A stretch of 64,000 nucleotides of DNA from Streptomyces ferrugineus (lineage in GTDB: Bacteria > Actinomycetota > Actinomycetes > Streptomycetales > Streptomycetaceae): the NCBI RefSeq assembly GCF_015160855.1, contig NZ_CP063373.1, positions 9,709,001-9,773,000 of the forward strand, read 5' to 3'. The translations under genes were made by a program, and so were the position numbers. The notes beneath the pieces were generated by a model. The model did no database searches. It was not told where the DNA came from and saw only the letters and a program-made list of their open reading frames with translations. Of the stretch, positions 58,740 through 64,000 are shown piece after piece (position 1 is the stretch's first letter; every line of letters begins with the position of its first letter).

Positions 58740-59022
58740 TCTGGGCCAGGCCCTTCTGCAGATCATCGACGTTCATGAGCGGGAAGACCTCGACCGTGGC
58801 GCCGAGTTCGTTGAAGAACACCTCGCTGTCCGGGACCAGCTCGGTGCTGTCCTTCATGTCGAAGACCAGGAAGGCGGTCCGCCGGCCGCCCTCGGGCCCG
58901 AAGTAGGCGGCCTCCGGCTTGAGCCGCTCCATGCCCCTCTTCATCAGCTCCGGCATCCTGCCACTGCGGATGACTTCGGAGGCCTTCTCGGTGTCGAGGG
59001 TCGCCTTGAGCATGACGCGCAT
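58732..59022 (-). CDS. Small alpha/beta-barrel-like protein (DUF3303-type)
   Basis: A 96-aa protein, MRVMLKATLDTEKASEVIRSGRMPELMKRGMERLKPEAAYFGPEGGRRTAFLVFDMKDS..., with the beta-alpha-beta pattern of dimeric ferredoxin-like barrel proteins. It is close to the DUF3303 family as I recall it; no enzyme activity can be read. Start ATG 59022. Its stop lies within the last codons of the opposite-strand gene. Confidence 0.7.
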   Translation of the reverse strand: MRVMLKATLDTEKASEVIRSGRMPELMKRGMERLKPEAAYFGPEGGRRTAFLVFDMKDSTELVPDSEVFFNELGATVEVFPLMNVDDLQKGLAQIS

Positions 59023-59155
59023 CGCGTTCGCCTTTCTCTGGGTACGTGCGGGGTCGTGCAGCCTCAGGCTATGGGCGGGATGTGCGGTTTGCCCGTTCAG
59101 TACTCCACCAGGGGCCGGGAGAGGGAGGACACCGGGCGGGTGCCCTCCCCTCGGT

Positions 59156-59569
59156 TCACCGCTGACGCGGCAACCGGATGGTGCGCACGAGGGGCATGTC
59201 CGCGTACTGGTCCGGTTCGACGGTCAGCACATGGCGCCCATCAGGCCAGTCCGGCGTCGGCCGGGACAGATGGATCGCGTGGCCGAGCCGCCACTCCACT
59301 CCGTCGCGCAACAGCGCACCCACGGTGGACGCCCCGGAGAAGTCCAACTCGACGATCTCCACGGCGGGCAGCGCTCCGACATGCTCGGCGAGCCCTTTGC
59401 GCATGCCGTCCGCAGCAGCCAGGCACAGCGCCGGAACGTACACGTGCCGAGTGGGCCCGTGCTCGTTGTTCGCGACGAACTGAGAGGCCAGAGAGTTCCC
59501 CGAGCCGAGCGCCAGCAGGGCCGACTCGTCGAAGACGACGCCGGTCGACCCAGTCCTCGCCGCGCTCAC
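59156..59569 (-). CDS. PIN-like toxin of a toxin-antitoxin pair
   Basis: A 137-aa protein. VVFDESALLALG (acidic D/E), the mid-helix CLAAAD and the later TPDWPDGRHVLTVEPDQYADMP resemble the PIN-like ribonuclease pattern of actinobacterial toxins. The acidic triad seems partly degenerate, so activity is uncertain. GTG 59569 overlaps the stop of the preceding small gene (GTGA), the usual antitoxin-toxin coupling. Confidence 0.7.
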   Translation of the reverse strand: MSAARTGSTGVVFDESALLALGSGNSLASQFVANNEHGPTRHVYVPALCLAAADGMRKGLAEHVGALPAVEIVELDFSGASTVGALLRDGVEWRLGHAIHLSRPTPDWPDGRHVLTVEPDQYADMPLVRTIRLPRQR

Positions 59570-59832
59570 AGGCTGTCCACGGGCCGGCCGGCCTCAAGGT
59601 CCTGCCAGACCTTCTCCACCCTGTCGTGGTCCTCGTCCGTGAGCGTCACGCCGAAGTGCGTCTCGCAGTACGCCTTGGTCTCCTCGTACCGCTTGCGCAG
59701 TTCCTCCTTCGTCGGCGTGGCACCCGCCAGTTCGGCGATCAGGTCGCGCATGGTCATCCCCCGCTCGCGGGCGAGAACCATGAGGCGGTCACGGACAGCG
59801 GGGTCAACCTTGACGGTAGTGTCAGCCACCAC
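59566..59832 (-). CDS. RHH-type antitoxin
   Basis: An 88-aa protein. The N-terminal strand-helix-helix (ADTTVKVDPAVRDRLMVLARERGMTMRDLIAEL) is a ribbon-helix-helix DNA-binding domain, and the charged C-terminus (KRYEETKAYCETHFGVTL...KVWQDLEAGRPVDSL) would wrap the toxin. GTG 59832 has GGAGG 9 bases upstream; GTG 59829 is equally possible. It is translationally coupled to the PIN-like gene. A palindrome covers its ribosome-binding site, so autorepression is expected. Confidence 0.78.
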   Translation of the reverse strand: MVADTTVKVDPAVRDRLMVLARERGMTMRDLIAELAGATPTKEELRKRYEETKAYCETHFGVTLTDEDHDRVEKVWQDLEAGRPVDSL

Positions 59833-59836
59833 GCCA

Positions 59837-59853
59837 GTATACCTCCGGTATAC
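59837..59853. promoter_or_regulatory. Autoregulatory palindrome over the antitoxin RBS
   Basis: GTATACC-TCC-GGTATAC is a perfect 7-3-7 dyad that contains the GGAGG ribosome-binding site, 5 bases before the antitoxin start. An RHH dimer or toxin-antitoxin complex bound here could block transcription initiation or early elongation. Confidence 0.75.
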
Positions 59854-59897
59854 CGTCTCTGTCCGTTCAAGCAATGTGGTCATCGCATTCCTTTCGA

Positions 59898-60542
59898 TTA
59901 CCTCAACCGGCCCACGGACGCGCGCCGGAAGCCTTCCTGGACCTCGACAACCCTGACCGGCCGAGAGGTCGGCGCCTCTGGGCATCCGCGCACCAGACAC
60001 GCCTCGACATGCGCGGACGCCGAGTGCACCGGCCCCGGCCACTCGTACGCCAGCGCCGCCCGCACCCGCGCACTGCTGACGCCCCGCTCCCACCACCTCT
60101 CGACGAGCGGCGCGAGTCGCAGCGCCTCGGCGCCGTCGAGGGTGAGCCGGCGGTCGATGTCCCTGAGCGAGATGAGCAGGTGCGCGGCACGCACGGTCTG
60201 CCTGCTCGGGGCGTCGGACTCCGGGACTTTTTCGGTTTCACCCGTTCGTGGATCGGCTTCGTACGGGGTGTCGAACACCTCATAGACGACGGGGCGTTGG
60301 CCCGCCACCCCCGCCCGCCGCAGATACCGCCGTTCCTCCAGCTCACGCAGGGCGTCGGCGACCCGCCTCCGCCCCTTCGCACTGGGCGTGGCCAGCGCAC
60401 GGAGGGTGACTCGGGCGCGGTTGGGGAGGGCCAGCAGGCACGTCAGTACGCTCACCGCGCGCCAGGAGATGCTCCGGTCGCGGAGTAGGGCGAGCGAGAA
60501 GCCTGAAAAGACGCGCGCAGGCGTCGTACGATGAGTACGCAT
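59898..60542 (-). CDS. Winged-helix helix-turn-helix protein
   Basis: A 214-aa protein. FSGFSLALLRDRSISWRAVSVLTCLLALPNRARVTLRALATPSAKGRRRVADALRELEERRYLRR is a replication-initiator-like or MarR-like wHTH found in Streptomyces beside DUF5753/DUF397 genes. The C-terminal half (VERWWERGVSSARVRAALAYEWPGPVHSASAHVEACL) is also conserved, with a GCPEAP cysteine. Function unknown. ATG 60542 (MRTHRTTP) is inferred from homologue starts. A direct repeat GAGTACGC (60533 and 60548) flanks this start. Confidence 0.72.
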   Translation of the reverse strand: MRTHRTTPARVFSGFSLALLRDRSISWRAVSVLTCLLALPNRARVTLRALATPSAKGRRRVADALRELEERRYLRRAGVAGQRPVVYEVFDTPYEADPRTGETEKVPESDAPSRQTVRAAHLLISLRDIDRRLTLDGAEALRLAPLVERWWERGVSSARVRAALAYEWPGPVHSASAHVEACLVRGCPEAPTSRPVRVVEVQEGFRRASVGRLR

Positions 60543-60629
60543 CTGGAGAGTACGCTCCGGGTGTCGAGCCCCCGGGTGTTGGCGCACCGCGGGGGCATTT
60601 CGTTTGTTGCTGTGACTCGTTCACGTTCT

Positions 60630-60985
60630 TCACCCCTGCGAGTGAAGGACGGTGCACAGCAGGCGCGCATGGACGAAGCGGTCGGAGGTCGTCGGGCGGT
60701 AGCGCCAACTCAAGGGCCAGGTCAGGCCGTTGAGCGCGGGTACCGGGATGTACGAGACACGGCTCGGACCGGCGGTGAGGCGGGTGACGCTTTCGGGCCA
60801 GGCGCGGTGGGACGTACTACCGACGGGCACGAGGAAGTAGACCCCGCGCCGACCCGTCGCCGTCTCCACGATCGGCCCCGGATCACCGCCGGTCATCCGC
60901 GCGAGCCAGTCGGCGACGTCCCGGCCCCCCTCGCCGTCGACCCTGATCGCGTCGAACTGGACGCCGGCCTTGCGGAGTTGGATGC
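60630..60985 (-). pseudogene. 5'-truncated primase-like/hypothetical gene remnant
   Basis: The minus-strand frame reads QFDAIRVDGEGGRDVADWLA, MTGGDPGPIVETATGRRGVY, FLVPVGSTSHRAWPESVTRL, then a conserved-looking end IPVPALNGLTWPLSWRYRPTT... to the stop at 60630. This matches the C-terminal two thirds of a Streptomyces family sometimes labelled bifunctional DNA primase/polymerase-like. There is no start codon with a ribosome-binding site, and coding similarity ends near 60985, where another gene begins in the opposite direction. It appears to be the left half of a deletion scar. Confidence 0.65.
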
Positions 60986-61454
60986 CGCGCTGATCGGCGG
61001 CGGCTATCCGCCCCTCAAGGACGAGCGTGTGGAGGAGCTGGTCGAGGCGCGGCTGGCACGACGGGCGCTCCTCGACCGGGACCCGACGGCCCTGATCGAG
61101 CTGATCGTCGAGGAGTCCGCGCTGCGGCGCACGATTGGTGGCCGGGAGGTTATGCGCGGGCAGCTACTGCACCTCGTGGAGTGCGCGAAGCGCCGCAATG
61201 TGACGGTCCAGGTGTTGCCGACGGGCTGCGGGCTGGATGGTGAACACGCCGGCTGCCGCGGTGACATGACCCTCGTGGAAACTCCCGATCACGAGCACCT
61301 CGTCTACCTGGAGCCACAGGACGAAAGCATCCTCGTCAGCGACGCGGCCAAGGTGACGACATACATGCACCGTTATGCGAAGATCCGATCACAGGCCTTG
61401 GGCCCACGCGAGTCGCTGGGCCTCGTCGAGCAGTTGGCAGGAGAGCTCCAGTGA
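60985..61454 (+). pseudogene. 5'-truncated DUF5753 (XRE-regulator) gene
   Basis: The frame encodes GGGYPPLKDERVEELVEARLARRALLDRDPT, then VEESALRRTIGGREVMRGQLLHL, and ends with IRSQALGPRESLGLVEQLAGELQ. This is the C-terminal DUF5753 domain of XRE-type regulators, about 155 residues of a normal 270-290. The N-terminal HTH is missing; the upstream frame is antisense to the primase-like remnant. Its stop still overlaps the DUF397 start (GTGA), the normal arrangement. If an internal start is used, the product cannot bind DNA. Confidence 0.8.
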
Positions 61455-61639
61455 CCGGCACTCTGCGGTGGTTCAAGTCCAGCTACAGCAGTGACAGTGG
61501 CGGCGAATGCCTCGAAGTCGCCCGCTGCCCCCAAACCCCCACCGCCATCCACATCCGCGACTCCAAGAACCCCGACGGCCCGAACCTCACCGTCTCCGGC
61601 CACGCCTGGGCCCACTTCATCGGCGGCGCCGCCCGCTGA
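61451..61639 (+). CDS. DUF397 domain protein
   Basis: A 62-aa protein with the complete DUF397 pattern (WFKSSYSSDSGGECLEVARCP ... IHIRDSKNPDGPNLTVSGHAWAHFI). DUF397 proteins pair with XRE-DUF5753 regulators as small partners, reminiscent of toxin-antitoxin or BldB-like pairs. Here the partner has lost its DNA-binding part, leaving this gene an orphan. GTG start 61451 overlaps the upstream stop by 4 bases. Confidence 0.88.
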   Translation: MTGTLRWFKSSYSSDSGGECLEVARCPQTPTAIHIRDSKNPDGPNLTVSGHAWAHFIGGAAR

Positions 61640-61752
61640 TGTCCTTCGGGCATGTCAAGGCATGTGACCCTCCCATGTCATAGGTTCCCGCCTGGAAGAC
61701 CCCCGTGGATGCTGGTCCGGTCGGAACAGCCTGACATCAGGGGGAATACACC

Positions 61753-62127
61753 ATGCGTTTGAGGACCATCGGCATGCTCGCAGCCACCGGCACACTGGCG
61801 GCGACCGCCGGCCTCTCGGGTACCGCCGCCGCCGGGGAGGTCGGCGTCACCGCGGCCTGTCCCAGGGGCGCGTTCTGCATGTACACCGGGGCGAACCAGA
61901 CGGGCACGATGTACGCGAGGTACAGCAACTGGTCCGGCACCATCTCCGGCATCAAGTCCGTCTACAACAACGGCAATCCCCAGCCGGGATACGACCACGT
62001 GAACTTCACCTGGCAGTACAACGGCAACACCTTCACCAAGTGCTTCCACTACCCCTTCGACACCCCGTACAAGACGAACTACGTCGGGGTCACCGCGAAG
62101 AAGGTCGTCTGGCGCGGCGAGTGCTGA
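61753..62127 (+). CDS. Secreted peptidase inhibitor family I36 protein
   Basis: A 124-aa protein with a signal peptide (about residues 1-27, LAATAGLSGTAAA-G). A mature beta/gamma-crystallin-like domain follows, with CPRGAFCMYTGANQTG, YSNWSGTISGIKSVYNNG and four cysteines. The I36 family includes SMI, an inhibitor of Streptomyces metalloproteinases. Likely role is extracellular protease control. ATG 61753 has AGGGGG upstream. A strong terminator follows. Confidence 0.88.
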   Translation: MRLRTIGMLAATGTLAATAGLSGTAAAGEVGVTAACPRGAFCMYTGANQTGTMYARYSNWSGTISGIKSVYNNGNPQPGYDHVNFTWQYNGNTFTKCFHYPFDTPYKTNYVGVTAKKVVWRGEC

Positions 62128-62150
62128 GCCGCTGACCCCTCCATCGCCCA

Positions 62151-62189
62151 AGGGCCGGTCAAGGACACCCATGTCCCTTGACCGGCCCT
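62151..62189. terminator. Bidirectional terminator between I36 gene and purA
   Basis: AGGGCCGGTCAAGG pairs with CCTTGACCGGCCCT around a short loop; an extra C bulge allows the stem to extend to ACA/TGT. It lies between the convergent stops of the inhibitor and purA. Confidence 0.82.
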
Positions 62190-62211
62190 GTGGCCTGCCC
62201 TATGGCCCGCC

Positions 62212-63495
62212 CTACAGGAACGAGTTGATCTCGATCGTCTCGTCCCGGCCCGGACCCACGCCGATCGCGGAGATCGGGGCGCCGGACATCTCCTCCAGCG
62301 CCTTGACGTAGTTCTGGGCGTTCTTCGGCAGGTCGGAGAAGGACTTGGCGGACGTGATGTCCTCGGACCAGCCGGGCAGGGTCTCGTAGACCGGCTTCGC
62401 GTGGTGGAAGTCGGACTGCGAGTACGGCAGCTCCTCGACGCGCTTGCCGTCGATCTCGTACGCCACGCAGACCGGGATCTCCTCCCAGCCGGTGAGCACG
62501 TCGAGCTTGGTGAGGAAGAAGTCGGTCAGGCCGTTCACGCGGGTCGCGTAGCGGGCGATGACCGCGTCGAACCAGCCGCAGCGCCGGTCACGGCCGGTGG
62601 TGACACCCCGCTCGCCGCCGATGCGGCGCAGCGCCTCGCCGTCCTCGTCGAAGAGTTCGGTGGGGAAGGGGCCGGCGCCGACGCGGGTCGTGTAGGCCTT
62701 GAGGATGCCGATGACGCGGCTGATCTTCGTCGGGCCGACGCCCGCGCCGGTGCAGGCACCGCCGGCGGTGGGGTTGCTCGACGTCACGAACGGATACGTG
62801 CCGTGGTCGATGTCGAGCAGGGTGCCCTGGCCGCCCTCGAAGAGGACCACCTTGTCGTCCTCCAGGGCCTGGTTGAGGACCAGGACGGTGTCGGCGACGT
62901 ACGGCTCGATCTTGGCCGCGTAGCCGAGCAGCTCCTCGACGACCTGGTCGACGGCGATCGCGCGCCGGTTGTAGAGCTTGGTGAGGACCTGGTTCTTGAC
63001 GTCGAGGGCGGCTTCGACCTTCTGGGTGAGGATCGACTCGTCGTACAGGTCCTGCACGCGGATGCCGACGCGGTTGATCTTGTCGGCGTAGGTCGGGCCG
63101 ATGCCGCGGCCGGTGGTCCCGATCTTCCGCTTCCCGAGGAAGCGTTCCGTCACCTTGTCCACCGTCACGTTGTACGGCGTGATGATGTGCGCGTTTCCGC
63201 TGATGAGGAGCTTGGACGTGTCAACGCCGCGCTCGTTCAGACCGCTCAGCTCGGAGAGCAGGACCGACGGGTCGACGACGACGCCGTTGCCGATGACCGG
63301 GGTACACCCCGGCGAGAGGATGCCGGAGGGGAGAAGGTGGAGGGCATACTTCTGGTCGCCGACGACGACCGTGTGGCCGGCGTTGTTGCCGCCCTGATAG
63401 CGGACCACGTAGTCGACGGATCCGCCGAGCAGGTCGGTGGCCTTGCCTTTACCCTCGTCACCCCACTGAGCACCGAGCAGCACAAGTGCGGGCAC
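62212..63495 (-). CDS. purA: Adenylosuccinate synthetase
   Basis: A 427-aa enzyme joining IMP and aspartate with GTP hydrolysis, the first committed AMP step. [11 protein letters not shown] (residues about 8-18) is the P-loop-like GTP/IMP site. [29 protein letters not shown] and [23 protein letters not shown] follow, then [15 protein letters not shown]. All catalytic blocks and length are normal. GTG 63495. Monocistronic, with a divergent upstream gene and a hairpin about 140 bases upstream. Confidence 0.98.
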   Translation of the reverse strand: MPALVLLGAQWGDEGKGKATDLLGGSVDYVVRYQGGNNAGHTVVVGDQKYALHLLPSGILSPGCTPVIGNGVVVDPSVLLSELSGLNERGVDTSKLLISGNAHIITPYNVTVDKVTERFLGKRKIGTTGRGIGPTYADKINRVGIRVQDLYDESILTQKVEAALDVKNQVLTKLYNRRAIAVDQVVEELLGYAAKIEPYVADTVLVLNQALEDDKVVLFEGGQGTLLDIDHGTYPFVTSSNPTAGGACTGAGVGPTKISRVIGILKAYTTRVGAGPFPTELFDEDGEALRRIGGERGVTTGRDRRCGWFDAVIARYATRVNGLTDFFLTKLDVLTGWEEIPVCVAYEIDGKRVEELPYSQSDFHHAKPVYETLPGWSEDITSAKSFSDLPKNAQNYVKALEEMSGAPISAIGVGPGRDETIEINSFL

Positions 63496-63631
63496 GCGCG
63501 TACACCCCTTCCGGGCGGGGCATGTCCAAGGTCAGGGGTGCACGCGTAAGGTGTTCCGCCGCGTGCACCAGCACCGGCCGCGACCTTCGTTGGCCGCGAA
63601 CCGTCGGACCGGATGGCCCCGGAATAGACGA

Positions 63632-63659
63632 AGCCCCTGGCGCAATAGCGCAAGGGGCT
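63632..63659. promoter_or_regulatory. Hairpin in the purA/DAG-kinase-like divergent region
   Basis: AGCCCCT-G-GCGC-AATA-GCGC-A-AGGGGCT forms a near-continuous 11-base-pair stem with two single-base mismatches. It lies between two divergent starts, so it is more likely an operator or leader structure than a terminator. Regulator unknown. Confidence 0.4.
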
Positions 63660-63692
63660 CTTGCACAAAGATGCTACCCGAGGAAGCGAGGC

Positions 63693-64000
63693 ATGGCCGA
63701 GGTGGCGACTTTCGCGATATCCGATCAGCTGCTGGTGGTGATCGATCCGATCGCCCGGAGGACGGACGGAGAGTCCGTGAGGATCGCGAAAGACGTGCTC
63801 AGCGCGGGTGCGGCGACGAAGGTGTGTCTACCGGAGGGCCCGGACGAATTCGCCCGGGCGCTGGCGCGGCGCGGCGCTCGCCGGCCGGTGGTGATAGGCG
63901 ACGACGGGGCGCTGACCCGTGCGGTGGCGCTGCTGCACCGGCAGCGGCAGCTGGCGGAATGCGTGCTGTCGGTGGTGCCGGTCGGGGGCGCGCTGGCGCT
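63693..64000 (+). CDS. Diacylglycerol kinase-like protein (partial, cut by window end)
   Basis: The open frame from ATG 63693 (GAAGCGAG upstream) continues to the window edge without a stop, about 102 residues seen. It reads MAEVATFAISDQLLVVIDPI and continues with RRPVVIGDDGALTRAVALLHRQR and ECVLSVVPVGGALA. This is similar to the N-terminus of the protein next to purA in streptomycetes that is annotated as a diacylglycerol-kinase catalytic-domain protein. The catalytic part lies beyond the window, so the family assignment rests on context and partial sequence. Confidence 0.7.
   Translation, partial: MAEVATFAISDQLLVVIDPIARRTDGESVRIAKDVLSAGAATKVCLPEGPDEFARALARRGARRPVVIGDDGALTRAVALLHRQRQLAECVLSVVPVGGALA

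Noticed and set aside
56154..58766. 870-codon open frame on the - strand
   Set aside because: Antisense shadow of the GT2 membrane gene.

Overview
The window is high-GC, densely coded actinobacterial chromosome, most likely Streptomyces. The evidence is the codon bias, GTG/TTG starts, many 4-bp ATGA/GTGA gene overlaps, an SsgA-like protein, DUF397/DUF5753 genes, ECF sigma factors, rare TTA codons and typical Streptomyces intergenic repeats. The core order asd-ask, SigE-family sigma, recR, ybaB, Ser/Thr kinase, purA resembles, from memory, the S. coelicolor SCO3612-SCO3630 neighbourhood, with accessory blocks inserted. No tRNA, rRNA, CRISPR array or prophage was seen.

Layout. 0-7 kb: membrane acyltransferase, TerB-like protein, a BlaI/M56 regulator-protease pair, a TatA-like protein, small membrane proteins, DUF2252. 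7-11.4 kb: a large LuxR (LAL) regulator divergent from an ECF41 locus. There the AhpD-like partner gene is a pseudogene that has lost its redox-motif segment and is split by a 175-bp fold-back (MITE-like) element, while a canonical ECF41 promoter is still present. 11.8-17.4 kb: an nSTAND NTPase with 14 WD40 blades, then a UTRA-only regulator coupled to a glycosyltransferase. 17.4-25 kb: amidohydrolase, permease pair, membrane-stress-like operon (DUF4235/DUF3618/holin-X), YihY, S9 peptidase.

25-30.4 kb: a graspetide (ATP-grasp RiPP) locus. It holds a precursor, an ATP-grasp ligase, a PIMT-like methyltransferase broken by a frameshift, a kinase-like HATPase and a coupled 67-aa membrane peptide. 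These diverge, across a perfect palindrome, from a TTA-containing HTH-TPR regulator coupled to a NUDIX hydrolase. 30.4-35.4 kb: FAD monooxygenase/TetR pair with twin operators, NTF2-like protein, SURF1, and a sigma/anti-sigma-like pair. 35.8-38.1 kb: the asd-ask operon. 38.4-40.3 kb: a two-gene diketopiperazine pathway, a cyclodipeptide synthase followed by a CYP121-like P450.

40.4-54.6 kb: two-component system, NTF2-like secreted protein, TauE, SsgA-like, PhzF, DUF5063-recR-ybaB, SLATT protein, kinase with a PBP-like membrane protein, MarR/DJ-1 operon with operators, class III aminotransferase. 54.8-64 kb: GntR coupled to a TTA-containing GT2 membrane glycosyltransferase, conserved hypotheticals, a PIN-type toxin-antitoxin pair with a palindromic operator over the ribosome-binding site, and a deletion scar joining two divergent truncated genes in front of a DUF397 gene. 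The window ends with a secreted I36 inhibitor, purA, and the start of a diacylglycerol-kinase-like gene cut by the window edge.
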